DNA of 64,000 bases from Pseudomonas chlororaphis (GCA_001023535.1 CP011020.1:770596-834595), one strand, 5' to 3'; positions 47,672 to 60,118 are shown, counted from the first letter of the stretch. The notes: generated from the sequence alone by a model not told the origin. Program-made: numbers and translations.

Positions 47672-48067
47672 CTATTTATCCAGTTCATCCACCGCTTCCT
47701 GCAGCTCCTTGCGGGAAGTCGCCAGCTTGTCCTTGCGTTTGTTGATCCGCTCGGCGTCGCCTTTCTTCATAGCTTTTTCCAGGTCGGCCTGGCGCCGACT
47801 GACTTCATGCTTGGCTTCGAGCACTTTGTTTTCACGCTCTTTGCGCAAGGACGCGTCGGTGCAGTGGGTGGTGACCTCGTTCAGCGCGGTCTCCAGGCCC
47901 GCTTGCTGATCCGGGTTGCCGCGGGACTTGGCCAGCTCGATCTGGTTGATGATGCCTTGGCGCTTGGCCGCACAGCCGGTGAGCTCAGGGGCTTGCTCAT
48001 CCGCCAGCAAGGGAGTGGCCATGACGCTGCAGATGACCAGCAGGGCAACGGGTGACAGGAAATTCAT
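47672..48067 (-). CDS. DUF1090 periplasmic protein (YqjC-like)
   Basis: 131 residues. Signal peptide MNFLSPVALLVICSVMATPL ending LLADE, then a two-cysteine start (TGCAAKRQGIINQIELAKSR) and a long charged helical body (KERENKVLEAKHEVSRRQADL, a likely coiled coil). Family function is unknown. ATG 48067 is chosen so that the signal peptide starts the protein. Confidence 0.88.
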   Translation of the reverse strand: MNFLSPVALLVICSVMATPLLADEQAPELTGCAAKRQGIINQIELAKSRGNPDQQAGLETALNEVTTHCTDASLRKERENKVLEAKHEVSRRQADLEKAMKKGDAERINKRKDKLATSRKELQEAVDELDK

Positions 48068-48155
48068 AGCAACTCCGTAAGTATCGCGAGCGGTCGGTTC
48101 AGATGCGCTGTTGGAGCGCATTTTGGCCCCTTGGGTTCAACCGCTCGGGTCTGGA

Positions 48156-49862
<1,707 letters not shown>

Positions 49863-50035
49863 CTAGCCACTGTCGCCGAAGCTGCGCGGCTGGAGCGTTT
49901 CCGGATTTTGCCGGACCTGATGGCGCCGTTGCGGCGGTACAGTGCGAGGCGATTTAGCCGTGCAACTGTGCCTTGAACCCCTCATCGCCTGGCGCAGAAT
50001 GATCCTTCGATTCGTCCCTGCCTGGAATCTGCCCG

Positions 50036-50656
50036 ATGGACCTGACGACACTCGCTGTTTTCATTCCGGCCTGCTTTGCGCTGAACATGGCGCCTGGGCC
50101 GAATAACCTGCTATCGATCAGCAACGCTTCGCGTTATGGCTTCGTGCGGGCCTGTAGCGGTGGCATCGGTCGGCTGGTGGCCTTTGCAATCATGATCGCC
50201 CTGGCGGCTGTGGGCCTGACGGCGGTGCTGCATACCTCGGAGCTGTTGTTCCTGGGGATCAAGCTGGTCGGGGCGGGTTATCTGTTTTATCTGGCCGTGC
50301 AGTTGTGGCGGGCCCGGCCCGAGATGGGCGGCGAAGCCGAAGTCGGGGCGGTGAACAGGAGCAGCCTGGCACGCCAGGAGTTTCTGGTGGCGATCGGCAA
50401 TCCCAAGGCGATCCTGTTGTTCACGGCCTTCCTGCCGCAGTTCGTCGACCGTGCGGGCGTCGTCATGCAGCAGTTTGCGGTACTCGGCGGGCTGTTCCTG
50501 GCGCTTGAATGCATCGCCATCGCGTTGTACTGCTACATGGGAATCTATGCACGGCGGTTGTTTGCCCGGCCCAGCGGCAAGCGCTTGTTCAATCGGATGT
50601 GTGCGGGGTTGTTGGCGAGTGCGGCTTCGTTTTTGTTAGTGGCTCGCCGATCTTGA
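50036..50656 (+). CDS. LysE/RhtB family amino-acid exporter
   Basis: 206 residues, five to six membrane helices. The N-terminal signature ACFALNMAPGPNNLLSISNA and the central LARQEFLVAIGNPKAILLFT are classic for the RhtB branch. Likely exports an amino acid or homoserine-type compound. No LysR regulator is adjacent. Confidence 0.92.
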   Translation: MDLTTLAVFIPACFALNMAPGPNNLLSISNASRYGFVRACSGGIGRLVAFAIMIALAAVGLTAVLHTSELLFLGIKLVGAGYLFYLAVQLWRARPEMGGEAEVGAVNRSSLARQEFLVAIGNPKAILLFTAFLPQFVDRAGVVMQQFAVLGGLFLALECIAIALYCYMGIYARRLFARPSGKRLFNRMCAGLLASAASFLLVARRS

Positions 50657-50672
50657 GTCCGATGCAAGCCCC

Positions 50673-50802
50673 TGTGGCGAGGGAGCTTGCTCCCGCTGGG
50701 GCGCGAAGCGCCCCCCCGATGTAACATTCAGGGATATTGGATCTGCGGCGCGCGCTATTGGGGTTGCTGCGCAACCCAGCGGGAGCAAGCTCCCTCGCCA
50801 CA
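50673..50802. repeat. Long nested inverted repeat, family B
   Basis: Outer arms TGTGGCGAGGGAGCTTGCTC and complement; inner palindrome GGGTTGCTGCGCAACCC on the right. Same frame as 9852-9981, but the second stem reads GGGAGCTTGCTCCC instead of GGGGATTTATCCCC. Confidence 0.8.
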
Positions 50803-50822
50803 GGGTTATGTTTGGCATGAAA

Positions 50823-50856
50823 AAAGCCCCTGGCGACCCAGGTCGGCAGGGGCTTT
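50823..50856 (-). terminator. Rho-independent terminator after metK
   Basis: AAAGCCCCTG and its complement with a 14-nt loop; six T residues follow on the minus strand. Lies 15 bp after the metK stop. Confidence 0.85.
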
Positions 50857-50870
50857 CCTGACTGCGGGTA

Positions 50871-52061
50871 TTACAGGCCGGCAGCGGCGCGCAGGGCGTC
50901 GGCGCGGTCGGTTTTTTCCCAGGTGAAGGTGGTGAAGGTGTCACCATCGACCGTCTTGGTTTGCGGCGTGCGGCCGAAGTGGCCGTAGGCTGCGGTCTCC
51001 TGGTACATCGGGTGGAGCAGGTCGAGCATGGTGGTGATGGCGTATGGACGCAGGTCGAACACTTCACGTACCAGCTTGATGATCTTGTCGTCGCCGATCT
51101 TGCCGGTGCCGAAGGTGTTCAGCGAGATCGACGTTGGCTGGGCGACGCCGATGGCGTAGGAAACCTGGATCTCGCAACGCTCGGCCAGGCCGGCGGCCAC
51201 GATGTTCTTGGCGACGTAGCGACCGGCGTAGGCGGCCGAACGGTCGACCTTGGATGGATCCTTGCCGGAAAACGCGCCGCCGCCGTGACGGGCCATGCCG
51301 CCGTAGCTGTCGACGATGATCTTGCGGCCGGTCAGGCCGCAGTCGCCAACCGGGCCACCGATGATGAAGTTGCCGGTCGGGTTGATGTGGAACTGGGTGT
51401 CCTTGGACAGCAGCTCGGCAGGCAATACGTGCTTGACGATCAGCTCCATCACGCCTTCGCGCAGATCTTTGTAGGACACTTCAGGGTTGTGCTGGGTCGA
51501 CAGCACGATGGCGTCGATACCCACTACCTTGCCATTTTCATAACGGCAGGTGACCTGGGACTTGGCATCCGGGCGCAGCCACGGCAGCAGGCCGGATTTG
51601 CGGGCTTCGGCCTGGCGCTGCACCAGTTGGTGCGAGAAGGTGATCGGTGCCGGCATCAACACGTCGGTCTCGTTGCTGGCGTAGCCGAACATCAGGCCCT
51701 GGTCGCCTGCGCCCTGGTCTTCCGGCTTGCTGCGGTCAACGCCCTGGGCGATGTCCACCGACTGCTTGCCGATGATGTTCATCACGCCGCAGGTGGCGCC
51801 GTCAAAGCCCACGTCGGAGCTGTTGTAGCCAATGCCCAGGATCACATCGCGAACGATCTGTTCCAGGTCGACCCAGGCCGAGGTGGTGACTTCGCCGGCG
51901 ATGATCGCCACGCCCGTTTTCACCAGCGTCTCGCACGCCACGCGGGCGAATTTGTCTTCCGCGATGATGGCGTCCAGCACGGCATCGGAAATCTGGTCGG
52001 CGATTTTGTCCGGATGCCCTTCAGACACGGACTCGGAGGTGAAAAGGGAGTATTCGCTCAT
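50871..52061 (-). CDS. metK: S-adenosylmethionine synthetase
   Basis: 396 residues. Makes SAM from methionine and ATP. Family blocks: [20 protein letters not shown] at the start, [12 protein letters not shown] (about 118-129), and the phosphate loop [19 protein letters not shown] (about 262-280). Only 19 bp from the upstream ArsR-methyltransferase gene, so the two are likely co-transcribed and share its palindrome-controlled promoter. Confidence 0.98.
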   Translation of the reverse strand: MSEYSLFTSESVSEGHPDKIADQISDAVLDAIIAEDKFARVACETLVKTGVAIIAGEVTTSAWVDLEQIVRDVILGIGYNSSDVGFDGATCGVMNIIGKQSVDIAQGVDRSKPEDQGAGDQGLMFGYASNETDVLMPAPITFSHQLVQRQAEARKSGLLPWLRPDAKSQVTCRYENGKVVGIDAIVLSTQHNPEVSYKDLREGVMELIVKHVLPAELLSKDTQFHINPTGNFIIGGPVGDCGLTGRKIIVDSYGGMARHGGGAFSGKDPSKVDRSAAYAGRYVAKNIVAAGLAERCEIQVSYAIGVAQPTSISLNTFGTGKIGDDKIIKLVREVFDLRPYAITTMLDLLHPMYQETAAYGHFGRTPQTKTVDGDTFTTFTWEKTDRADALRAAAGL

Positions 52062-52080
52062 CTCGATGTTTTCCTACAAG

Positions 52081-53076
52081 TTACCGTTGGTGAGTGTCGC
52101 CAGTCGGTCGCTGGAAGTGGCGAACCTGAATCTGGAAACCATTGCGTAAGCCCACATAGAGGCTTTCCCCGGGCACAAGGCCCGCAGCGGAGGCCCAACG
52201 GGCCAGGTCATCCTGTTCAAACCCCAGCCAGAGATCTCCGCAGGCCTCCCTGGCCCAGCTCTGGTTGTGGCTGCATAACTCGGTTACCAGCAGACTGCCG
52301 CCCGTTTGCACCAGGCTGGCCAAGTGCTTGAGGGCATCGGCCGGTGCGGCGAAGTGGTGGAGCACCATGTTCAATACCACGCAGTCGGCCTGCTGGTTGA
52401 TGCCATCCAGGGCATCGGCCAGTTGCAGGCTGACGTTAGCCAGGTTTTCCCGCTCGCACACCTGGCGCGCCAGTTCGAGCATGGCCGGGCTGTTGTCCAG
52501 CGCCGTGACCTGGTTAAAACGCCGCGCCAGTTCCGGCAGGAACGCGCCGTCGCCAGGGCCGACTTCGATCGCGCTGGCCGTGGGCTCGAAGCCGAGCTTG
52601 TCCAGCAGCGCCACCACGCTTTCGCGGTATTGCGGCAGACCGGCGATCAGGTCTTGCTGGGCGCGGAATTTTTCGGCCACACGGGCGAAGAAGTCCTGGC
52701 TGGCGGCGGCCCGTTGCTTGTGGACCTGGGCGATGCGTGCCTGCACGTCCGTCGGCAACTGCAGCGCGTCCACTTCGTCCAGCAGCGCGGCGTGCAGCTT
52801 GCCGCCCAGAAGATCGGTGTGGGGCAGGGCGCGGCGATAGAAAATGGCGTTGCCTTCGCGGCGGGTGGCCACCAGGTCGGCCTGGGCCAGGACCTTGAGG
52901 TGGTGGCTCATGCCGGACTGGCCGATGCCGAAGATCTGCGCCAGTTCCAGCACGCCGAACGAGTCGTTCGCCAGGGCGCGCAATACATTGAGCCGCAACG
53001 GATCGCCGCCGGCCTTGCAAAGGGCCGCCAGCTCATCGCAATCGTCGTGGCGAATGGAAGGCACGTGTAAGTTCAT
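52081..53076 (-). CDS. ArsR family regulator fused to a SAM-dependent methyltransferase
   Basis: 331 residues. The N-terminal winged helix (about 10-95) includes [20 protein letters not shown]; no CxC metal site is seen, arguing against metal sensing. The C-terminal half is a class I methyltransferase with motif [20 protein letters not shown] (about 169-187) and [14 protein letters not shown]. The fusion and its place next to metK suggest a regulator of the methionine cycle sensing SAM or SAH, like the ArsR-type SahR regulators. No ribosome site is clear. A perfect palindrome lies 41 bp upstream. Confidence 0.88.
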   Translation of the reverse strand: MNLHVPSIRHDDCDELAALCKAGGDPLRLNVLRALANDSFGVLELAQIFGIGQSGMSHHLKVLAQADLVATRREGNAIFYRRALPHTDLLGGKLHAALLDEVDALQLPTDVQARIAQVHKQRAAASQDFFARVAEKFRAQQDLIAGLPQYRESVVALLDKLGFEPTASAIEVGPGDGAFLPELARRFNQVTALDNSPAMLELARQVCERENLANVSLQLADALDGINQQADCVVLNMVLHHFAAPADALKHLASLVQTGGSLLVTELCSHNQSWAREACGDLWLGFEQDDLARWASAAGLVPGESLYVGLRNGFQIQVRHFQRPTGDTHQR

Positions 53077-53116
53077 AAGGCGGCAGTCTAGTGAGGGGGG
53101 CGGTGCATCGCAAGGT

Positions 53117-53140
53117 CAATATCAAAAAGTTTTGATATTG
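53117..53140. promoter_or_regulatory. Perfect 24-bp palindrome, probable operator
   Basis: CAATATCAAAA, then AG, then the exact complement TTTTGATATTG. A further partial half (CTTGATAAA) follows at 53141. It lies in the 271-bp divergent region between the ArsR-methyltransferase gene and tkt, 41 bp from the former. A TATCAA/TTGATA core is the kind of site bound by ArsR-family regulators of methionine metabolism, so autoregulation and control of metK are likely. Confidence 0.7.
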
Positions 53141-53347
53141 CTTGATAAATGGCACTTCCCGCCGCGTGCCGGACTCTACAATCCATCAGCGGAAAGGTTT
53201 CACCTGGCGAATGAGACTTTATCCACCGGAAAAACGCCTGCCGATGACTATCTGTCATTGCCCCGGGGCGGGTGGGTGAGGGAAAATGCTCGCCTTTTTC
53301 AGTTTCGTTTTATTCATTCTCGATTCAATTCCCGCAGGAGATCAGCG

Positions 53348-55345
53348 ATGCCCAGCCGTCGTGAGCGAGCCAATGCCATTCGTGCCCTCAGCATGGATGC
53401 CGTGCAGAAAGCCAACAGCGGCCATCCCGGTGCCCCTATGGGTATGGCGGATATCGCCGAGGTGCTTTGGCGCGACTACCTCAAGCACAGCCCGAGCAAT
53501 CCATCGTTCGCCGACCGTGACCGCTTCGTGCTGTCCAACGGCCACGGCTCGATGTTGATCTACTCGCTGCTGCACCTGACCGGCTATGACCTGTCGATCG
53601 ATGACCTGAAGAACTTCCGCCAGTTGCACAGCCGCACCCCGGGCCACCCGGAATACGGCTACACCCCAGGCGTGGAAACCACCACCGGCCCGCTGGGCCA
53701 GGGCCTGGCCAACGCCGTGGGCTTCGCCCTCGCGGAAAAAGTCCTGGCGGCGCAGTTCAACCGTCCCGGCCATAACGTGGTCGATCACCACACCTACGTG
53801 TTCCTGGGTGATGGCTGCATGATGGAAGGCATTTCCCACGAAGTCGCCTCCCTGGCCGGTACCTTGGGCCTGGACAAGCTGATCGCCTTCTACGACGACA
53901 ACGGGATCTCCATCGACGGTGAAGTCGAAGGCTGGTTCACCGACGACACCCCCAAGCGTTTCGAAGCCTACAACTGGCTGGTGATCCGCAACGTCGACGG
54001 TCATGACCCGGAAGAGATCAAGACCGCCATCGAAACCGCTCGCAAAAGTGCCCAGCCGACCCTGATCTGCTGCAAGACCACCATCGGCTTCGGCTCGCCG
54101 AACAAGCAGGGCAAGGAAGACTGCCACGGCGCTCCCCTGGGCGCCGAGGAAATCGCCCTGACCCGCGCGGCGCTGAAGTGGAACCATGGCCCGTTCGAAA
54201 TCCCGGCCGACATCTATGCCGAGTGGGACGCCAAGGAAAAAGGCCGCGCCGTCGAAGCCGATTGGGACCAGCGTTTCGCGGCCTACAGCGCCGAATTCCC
54301 TGAGTTGGCCAATGAGCTGGTGCGTCGCCTCAGCGGCGAGCTGCCGGCCGACTTCGCCGCCAAGGCCTCGGCGTACATCGCCGAAGTCGCGGCCAAGGGC
54401 GAGACCATCGCCAGCCGCAAGGCCAGCCAGAACACCCTCAATGCCTTTGGCCCGCTGCTGCCCGAACTGCTGGGCGGTTCGGCCGACCTGGCCGGTTCCA
54501 ACCTGACCCTGTGGAAAGGCTGCAAGGGTGTCAGCGCCGAAGACGCCAGCGGCAACTACATGTACTACGGTGTTCGTGAATTCGGCATGAGCGCCATCAT
54601 GAACGGCGTGGCGCTGCACGGTGGTCTGGTGCCTTACGGCGCGACCTTCCTGATGTTCATGGAATACGCCCGCAATGCCGTGCGCATGTCGGCCCTGATG
54701 AAGAAACGCGTGCTCTACGTGTTCACCCACGACTCCATCGGCTTGGGCGAAGACGGCCCGACTCACCAGCCGATCGAGCAACTGGCCAGCCTGCGCTGCA
54801 CGCCGAACCTGGATACCTGGCGCCCTTGCGACGCCGTGGAGTCGGCGGTGGCCTGGAAGTACGCGATCGAGCGTAACGACGGCCCATCGGCGCTGATCTT
54901 CTCCCGTCAGAACCTGCAACACCAAGTGCGCGAAGCCGGCCAGATCGACGACATCGCTCGCGGTGGCTACGTGCTCAAGGACTGCATCGGCGAGCCGGAA
55001 CTGATCCTGATCGCCACCGGCTCCGAAGTTGGCCTGGCCGTCCAGGCCTACGACAAGCTGACCGCGCAGGGTCGCAACGTACGCGTGGTGTCGATGCCGT
55101 GCACCAGCGTGTTTGACGCTCAGGACGCCGGCTACAAGCAGGCGGTACTGCCGCTGCAGGTCAGCGCCCGGATCGCCATCGAGGCAGCTCACGCCGATTA
55201 CTGGTACAAGTACGTCGGCCTGGAAGGTCGCGTGATCGGCATGACCACCTACGGCGAATCGGCGCCTGCGCCGGCGCTGTTCGAGGAGTTCGGCTTCACC
55301 CTGGACAACATCCTGGGCCAGGCTGAAGAGTTGCTGGAAGACTGA
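53348..55345 (+). CDS. tkt: Transketolase
   Basis: 665 residues, thiamine-diphosphate enzyme of the pentose phosphate and Calvin-type rearrangements. Starts [23 protein letters not shown]-binding [20 protein letters not shown] is near residue 155, and the pyrimidine-domain [20 protein letters not shown] near 458. AGGAG precedes ATG 53348. First of the tkt-epd-pgk-fba run. Confidence 0.97.
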   Translation: MPSRRERANAIRALSMDAVQKANSGHPGAPMGMADIAEVLWRDYLKHSPSNPSFADRDRFVLSNGHGSMLIYSLLHLTGYDLSIDDLKNFRQLHSRTPGHPEYGYTPGVETTTGPLGQGLANAVGFALAEKVLAAQFNRPGHNVVDHHTYVFLGDGCMMEGISHEVASLAGTLGLDKLIAFYDDNGISIDGEVEGWFTDDTPKRFEAYNWLVIRNVDGHDPEEIKTAIETARKSAQPTLICCKTTIGFGSPNKQGKEDCHGAPLGAEEIALTRAALKWNHGPFEIPADIYAEWDAKEKGRAVEADWDQRFAAYSAEFPELANELVRRLSGELPADFAAKASAYIAEVAAKGETIASRKASQNTLNAFGPLLPELLGGSADLAGSNLTLWKGCKGVSAEDASGNYMYYGVREFGMSAIMNGVALHGGLVPYGATFLMFMEYARNAVRMSALMKKRVLYVFTHDSIGLGEDGPTHQPIEQLASLRCTPNLDTWRPCDAVESAVAWKYAIERNDGPSALIFSRQNLQHQVREAGQIDDIARGGYVLKDCIGEPELILIATGSEVGLAVQAYDKLTAQGRNVRVVSMPCTSVFDAQDAGYKQAVLPLQVSARIAIEAAHADYWYKYVGLEGRVIGMTTYGESAPAPALFEEFGFTLDNILGQAEELLED

Positions 55346-55374
55346 TCCGCGAACAAGTTGTCTGTTCTGACGCC

Positions 55375-55440
55375 ATCGCGAGCAAGCTCGCTCCCACAAA
55401 GACCTTCGTCGAACCTGTGGGAGCGAGCTTGCTCGCGATG
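55375..55440. repeat. REP pair, family A
   Basis: ATCGCGAGCAAGCTCGCTCC and inverse TGTGGGAGCGAGCTTGCTCG with a short spacer, between tkt and epd. Confidence 0.85.
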
Positions 55441-55495
55441 GCGGTGGTCCAGATAAAGATTGTCTTAATGGATTCAACCAGGCCCAGAGACCCCC

Positions 55496-56578
55496 ATGCC
55501 CCAACCGCGTCCCTACAAAGTTGCACTCAACGGCTACGGCCGGATTGGTCGTTGCGTCTTGCGTGCGTTGTTCGAGCGAGGGGCGAAGGCCGGGTTTGAA
55601 ATTGTCGCGATCAACGATCTGGCCGACATGGCCAGTATCGAATACCTGACACGCTTTGACTCCACCCACGGCCGGTTCCCGGGCGAAGTGCGGGTCGAGG
55701 GCGATTGTCTGCATATCAATGGTGACTGCGTGAAGGTCCTGCGCAGTGCCACCCCCGAAGGCATCGACTGGGCGTCCCTGGGCGTCGACCTGGTGCTCGA
55801 ATGTTCCGGCGCCTACCACACCCGCGAAGACGGCCAGCGTTTTCTCGCGGCCGGCGCGCCCCGCGTGCTGTTCTCCCAACCGATGGCCAGCGAAGCGGAT
55901 GTGGACGCGACCATCGTCTACGGCGTGAACCAGGATTGCCTGGCGGGCGACGAACTGCTGGTGTCCAACGCGTCCTGCACCACCAACTGCGGCGTGCCGC
56001 TGTTGCGCCTGCTGGACCAGGCCATCGGCCTGGAATACGTGTCGATCACCACCATCCACTCGGCGATGAACGATCAGCCGGTGATCGACGCCTATCACCA
56101 CGAAGACCTGCGCCGCACCCGTTCGGCGTTCCAGTCGGTGATTCCGGTGTCCACTGGTCTGGCGCGCGGCATCGAACGGCTGCTGCCGGAACTTGCGGGG
56201 CGAATTCAGGCCAAAGCCGTGCGGGTGCCGACGGTCAACGTGTCCTGCCTCGATATCACGATGCAGACCGTGAGCGATACCGACGCCACCGAGGTCAACC
56301 GGATCCTGCGCGAAGCCGCCACCAGCGGCCCGCTCAAAGGCCTTCTGGCCTACACCGAATTGCCTCATGCCAGCTGTGATTTTAACCATGACCCCCATTC
56401 GGCCATCGTCGATGCCAGCCAGACCCGTGTTTCCGGGCCGCGGCTCGTGAACATCCTGGCCTGGTTCGACAACGAATGGGGTTTTGCCAACCGAATGCTC
56501 GACGTTGCTGAACATTACCTGCAAGCAGCGACGGCGCATTCTGGCCCGCTCAGTGCTTCCAACAAACCTGCTCTCTAA
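55496..56578 (+). CDS. epd: Erythrose-4-phosphate dehydrogenase
   Basis: 360 residues, GAPDH-like. NAD site VALNGYGRIGRCVLRAL; catalytic cysteine in SNASCTTNCGVPLL (about residue 160). Oxidises erythrose-4-phosphate to 4-phosphoerythronate for pyridoxal phosphate synthesis. The epd-pgk-fba order is typical and supports Epd over GAPDH; a glyceraldehyde-3-phosphate role is the alternative. Confidence 0.92.
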   Translation: MPQPRPYKVALNGYGRIGRCVLRALFERGAKAGFEIVAINDLADMASIEYLTRFDSTHGRFPGEVRVEGDCLHINGDCVKVLRSATPEGIDWASLGVDLVLECSGAYHTREDGQRFLAAGAPRVLFSQPMASEADVDATIVYGVNQDCLAGDELLVSNASCTTNCGVPLLRLLDQAIGLEYVSITTIHSAMNDQPVIDAYHHEDLRRTRSAFQSVIPVSTGLARGIERLLPELAGRIQAKAVRVPTVNVSCLDITMQTVSDTDATEVNRILREAATSGPLKGLLAYTELPHASCDFNHDPHSAIVDASQTRVSGPRLVNILAWFDNEWGFANRMLDVAEHYLQAATAHSGPLSASNKPAL

Positions 56579-56602
56579 ACAGTTACCCAGGAATTGCGAC
56601 CC

Positions 56603-57766
56603 ATGACCGTGTTGAAGATGTCCGACCTCGATCTGCAAGGTAAGCGTGTACTGATTCGCGAAGACCTCAACGTCCCCGTCAAGGACGGTGTTGTCACCAG
56701 CGACGCACGTATCCTGGCTTCGCTGCCGACCATCAAGCTGGCCCTGGAAAAAGGCGCGGCCGTGATGGTCTGCTCCCACCTGGGCCGCCCGACCGAAGGC
56801 GAGTTCTCGGCCGAAAACAGCCTCAAGCCCGTGGCCGACTACCTGAGCCGTGCCCTGGGTCGTGAGGTGCCTCTGGTGGCTGACTACCTGGGCGGCGTGG
56901 ACGTGAAGGCCGGCGATGTCGTGCTGTTTGAAAACGTACGCTTCAACAAGGGCGAGAAAAAGAACGCCGATGAACTGGCCCAGCAATACGCCGCCCTGTG
57001 CGACGTATTCGTGATGGACGCGTTCGGCACCGCCCACCGCGCCGAGGGGTCGACCCATGGCGTGGCGAAGTTCGCCAAGGTCGCCGCCGCCGGCCCGCTG
57101 CTGGCCGCCGAACTGGACGCCCTGGGCAAGGCCCTGGGCTCCCCGGCCCAGCCGATGGCGGCCATCGTCGCCGGCTCCAAGGTGTCGACCAAGCTCGATG
57201 TGCTCAACAGCCTGAGTCAGGTCTGCAACCAACTGATCGTAGGTGGCGGTATCGCCAACACCTTCCTTGCGGCAGCCGGTCACCCGGTCGGCAAGTCCCT
57301 GTATGAGCCGGACCTGCTGGACACGGCCCGGGACATCGCCGCCAAGGTCAGCGTGCCGTTGCCGGTGGACGTGGTGGTGGCCAAGGAGTTCGCCGAAAGC
57401 GCTGCCGCGACCGTGAAGCTGATCGCCGACGTGGCCGAAGACGACATGATCCTCGACATCGGCCCGCAAACCGCGGCCAATTTCGCCGAACTGTTGAAAT
57501 CGTCCCAGACGATCCTGTGGAACGGCCCGGTGGGCGTGTTCGAGTTCGACCAGTTCGGCAACGGCACCAAGGTGCTGGCCCAGGCGATCGCCGAGAGCGC
57601 GGCATTTTCCATCGCGGGCGGCGGCGACACCCTGGCGGCCATCGATAAATATGGCGTGGCCGAGCAGATCTCCTACATTTCTACCGGGGGTGGCGCGTTC
57701 CTCGAATTCGTCGAGGGCAAAGTGCTGCCGGCCGTGGAAGTCCTGGAAAGCCGGGCCAAGGCCTGA
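56603..57766 (+). CDS. pgk: Phosphoglycerate kinase
   Basis: 387 residues. Transfers phosphate between 1,3-bisphosphoglycerate and ADP. Blocks: [17 protein letters not shown] (N-terminal), [28 protein letters not shown], and the nucleotide site [13 protein letters not shown] near the C-terminus. AGGA precedes ATG 56603; 24 bp after epd. Confidence 0.97.
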   Translation: MTVLKMSDLDLQGKRVLIREDLNVPVKDGVVTSDARILASLPTIKLALEKGAAVMVCSHLGRPTEGEFSAENSLKPVADYLSRALGREVPLVADYLGGVDVKAGDVVLFENVRFNKGEKKNADELAQQYAALCDVFVMDAFGTAHRAEGSTHGVAKFAKVAAAGPLLAAELDALGKALGSPAQPMAAIVAGSKVSTKLDVLNSLSQVCNQLIVGGGIANTFLAAAGHPVGKSLYEPDLLDTARDIAAKVSVPLPVDVVVAKEFAESAAATVKLIADVAEDDMILDIGPQTAANFAELLKSSQTILWNGPVGVFEFDQFGNGTKVLAQAIAESAAFSIAGGGDTLAAIDKYGVAEQISYISTGGGAFLEFVEGKVLPAVEVLESRAKA

Positions 57767-57797
57767 GGCTGCGTTGACCAGGCAAAGGAGGGTTCTG

Positions 57798-58022
57798 ATG
57801 GTCAAGACGTTCACGTTGCTGCTTGCGGCGACGCTGTTGGCGGCCTGCTCCGGCAGTCCGAAGGCCACGCCCCCGGAAACCGGGACGCCGGCGCCTGAGG
57901 AAGGCTGCTACCAGGCCGACTGGCAGGCCGAGACCAATCCGGTGCTGAACAAGCGTTCCGGACCCGACGGCCTGGACAAATACGAGACGCAAACCCCGGC
58001 CAAGGAACGTGGTTGTCCTTGA
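57798..58022 (+). CDS. Small lipoprotein of unknown function
   Basis: 74 residues. Signal peptide MVKTFTLLLAATLLAACSGS with lipobox LAAC, then a short acidic/proline linker and a C-terminal part with two more cysteines (EEGCYQADWQAETN, KERGCP) that could form a disulfide. AAAGGAGG lies 7 nt before the ATG. 31 bp after pgk, so probably co-transcribed. Confidence 0.8.
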   Translation: MVKTFTLLLAATLLAACSGSPKATPPETGTPAPEEGCYQADWQAETNPVLNKRSGPDGLDKYETQTPAKERGCP

Positions 58023-58078
58023 CGGGTCTGACTCTTAACTCATGGCTGGCGGCGTGCGCCGTCAGTCGAGGAACACGG

Positions 58079-58411
58079 ATGAAAGGCTTGATCGCCGTTG
58101 CGGCGTTGGCAGTGCTGGCCGGTTGTGCGCAGTTGGGTTTTTCGGGCGGGTCCGCGCCTGCTACGGGTTGGACGACCTGGACCTGTGACAGCGAGGCCAA
58201 GGTGCTCTGGCGCTACACCGATGCCGCCCATCAGGAAGTCGACGTGCGCCTTGGCGGTGCCGAGCAGGTCTACCACCTGAAGCAGGAGCCGGGCGCCTCA
58301 GGGTCGCTGTACAGCGATGACATGCTGGCGTTTCACGTCAAGGGTGAGGAAGGCCTGGTGTATTGGGTCGCCACCAATGACTTGATTGGGCGTGGCTGCA
58401 AGGCCGATTGA
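58079..58411 (+). CDS. MliC-like lipoprotein (C-type lysozyme inhibitor family)
   Basis: 110 residues. Lipoprotein signal MKGLIAVAALAVLAGCAQLG, then a beta-barrel domain with WTCDSEAKVLWRYTD and a C-terminal GRGCKAD cysteine, as in MliC. Known MliC proteins protect against lysozyme at the cell surface; this copy lacks an obvious SGxxY motif match, so inhibition is uncertain. GAGGA precedes ATG 58079. Confidence 0.75.
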   Translation: MKGLIAVAALAVLAGCAQLGFSGGSAPATGWTTWTCDSEAKVLWRYTDAAHQEVDVRLGGAEQVYHLKQEPGASGSLYSDDMLAFHVKGEEGLVYWVATNDLIGRGCKAD

Positions 58412-58426
58412 TTCACAGAGATCCAG

Positions 58427-58516
58427 TGTGGGAGCGGGCTTGCTCGCGAATGCAGTGGATCAGATTGCATTTTAGTTGGATGTGAAACCGCATTCGCGAG
58501 CAAGCCCGCTCCCACA
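58427..58516. repeat. REP pair, family A
   Basis: TGTGGGAGCGGGCTTGCTCG and its inverse around a 40-nt spacer, between the MliC-like gene and fba. Confidence 0.85.
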
Positions 58517-58656
58517 AGGGGCCGCTGCAGTTTCGAGCATTTGCTTCACCAAACATCCAGGCCAGGGCCAAGCCCCGACCTGCAATGACTTGAATAGCCG
58601 CCGCCGCTCCGGCAGGCTGGCACGATTAACGACCCTCGACCGGGAGAGAGACACAC

Positions 58657-59721
58657 ATGGCACTTATCAGCATGCGTCAGATGCTGGACCACGCAGCCGA
58701 GTTCGGCTACGGCGTCCCAGCCTTTAACGTCAACAACCTTGAGCAGATGCGCGCCATCATGGAAGCCGCTGACAAGACTGACTCCCCGGTGATCGTCCAG
58801 GCTTCGGCCGGCGCGCGTAAATACGCCGGTGCACCGTTCCTGCGTCACCTGATCCTGGCCGCCATCGAAGAATTCCCGCACATCCCGGTGTGCATGCACC
58901 AGGACCATGGCACCAGCCCGGACGTCTGCCAGCGCTCCATCCAACTGGGCTTCAGCTCGGTGATGATGGACGGCTCCCTCGGCGAAGACGGCAAGACCCC
59001 GACCGACTACGAGTACAACGTGCGTGTTACCCAGCAAACCGTTGCCATGGCTCACGCCTGCGGTGTTTCGGTGGAAGGCGAGCTGGGTTGCCTGGGTTCG
59101 CTGGAAACCGGCATGGCCGGTGAAGAAGACGGTATCGGCGCCGAAGGCGTGCTGGATCACAGCCAGATGCTGACCGATCCGGAAGAAGCCGCCGACTTCG
59201 TCAAGAAGACCCAGGTCGACGCCCTGGCGATCGCCATCGGCACCAGCCACGGCGCCTACAAGTTCACCAAGCCGCCTACCGGCGACGTGCTGGCCATCGA
59301 CCGCATCAAGGAAATCCACAAGCGCATCCCCAACACCCACCTGGTGATGCACGGTTCGTCCTCGGTGCCTCAGGAATGGCTGGCGATCATCAACCAGTAC
59401 GGCGGTGACATCAAGGAAACCTACGGCGTGCCGGTTGAGGAAATCGTCGAAGGCATCAAGTACGGCGTGCGCAAGGTCAACATCGACACCGACCTGCGCC
59501 TGGCGTCCACCGGTGCCATGCGCCGCTTGATGGCGACCAATCCCAGCGAGTTCGATCCGCGCAAGTTCTTTGGCGCGACCGTGACTGCGATGCGTGACGT
59601 TTGCATTGCGCGCTATGAGGCGTTTGGTACGGCGGGTAATGCTTCGAAGATCAAGCCGATCTCCTTGGAAGCCATGTACCAGCGTTATCTGAAGGGCGAG
59701 TTGAACGCCAAGGTCAACTGA
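58657..59721 (+). CDS. fba: Class II fructose-bisphosphate aldolase
   Basis: 354 residues. Cleaves fructose-1,6-bisphosphate. Zinc-binding residues are in [32 protein letters not shown], and [28 protein letters not shown] follows. Class II aldolases of the Calvin-type subgroup have this length. GGGAGAG precedes the ATG; a terminator follows. Confidence 0.97.
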   Translation: MALISMRQMLDHAAEFGYGVPAFNVNNLEQMRAIMEAADKTDSPVIVQASAGARKYAGAPFLRHLILAAIEEFPHIPVCMHQDHGTSPDVCQRSIQLGFSSVMMDGSLGEDGKTPTDYEYNVRVTQQTVAMAHACGVSVEGELGCLGSLETGMAGEEDGIGAEGVLDHSQMLTDPEEAADFVKKTQVDALAIAIGTSHGAYKFTKPPTGDVLAIDRIKEIHKRIPNTHLVMHGSSSVPQEWLAIINQYGGDIKETYGVPVEEIVEGIKYGVRKVNIDTDLRLASTGAMRRLMATNPSEFDPRKFFGATVTAMRDVCIARYEAFGTAGNASKIKPISLEAMYQRYLKGELNAKVN

Positions 59722-59740
59722 GTCTTTCTGCTTTCGAAAA

Positions 59741-59765
59741 AACCCGCATTTTTGCGGGTTTTTTT
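59741..59765 (+). terminator. Rho-independent terminator after fba
   Basis: AACCCGCA / TGCGGGTT arms with a TTTT loop and a run of seven T, 20 bp after the stop. Confidence 0.92.
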
Positions 59766-59832
59766 ATGGGCGGTTTTTGTGTGCATATCCATTGCTGCGG
59801 TAACGGCTACTTAGGGTTCCGCTCTTACAGCG

Positions 59833-59863
59833 GGTTACTTTTGGAAAGGCGCCAAAAGTAACC
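59833..59863. repeat. Perfect inverted repeat, 12-bp arms
   Basis: GGTTACTTTTGG and CCAAAAGTAACC separated by AAAGGCG, followed by another ACCAAAAGCG copy. This sequence type recurs in Pseudomonas intergenic regions. Confidence 0.65.
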
Positions 59864-60022
59864 AAAAGCGCCTTGCCCCACCACTCGGCACCTCGCCTAG
59901 GCTCGGTGTGCCCGAACGCAGGCGTGGTTAACGGGGCCCCCAGATCAAAAGCTCGCCGAAGCGGCCTTAAAGCCGATCTGGCTCTTGCGGTCGTACATTC
60001 ATAAGGTCTGTAGGGCTAAGGC

Positions 60023-60118
60023 TGTGGGAGCAAAGCTTGCTCGCGAGGCGGCCTAATAGCCGGCCTGACTCTTTCGGCAATACCCGATCCAATTGTGGGA
60101 GCGGGCTTGCCCGCGAAG
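60023..60118. repeat. Two same-direction REP copies, family A
   Basis: TGTGGGAGCAAAGCTTGCTC at 60023 and TGTGGGAGCGGGCTTGCCCG at 60094. Unlike the other pairs in the window they point the same way. Confidence 0.65.

Noticed and set aside
53342..57868. Minus-strand open frame of about 1500 codons opposite tkt, epd and pgk
   Set aside because: It spans three unrelated, well-identified genes and their gaps; it is a shadow of their codon use.
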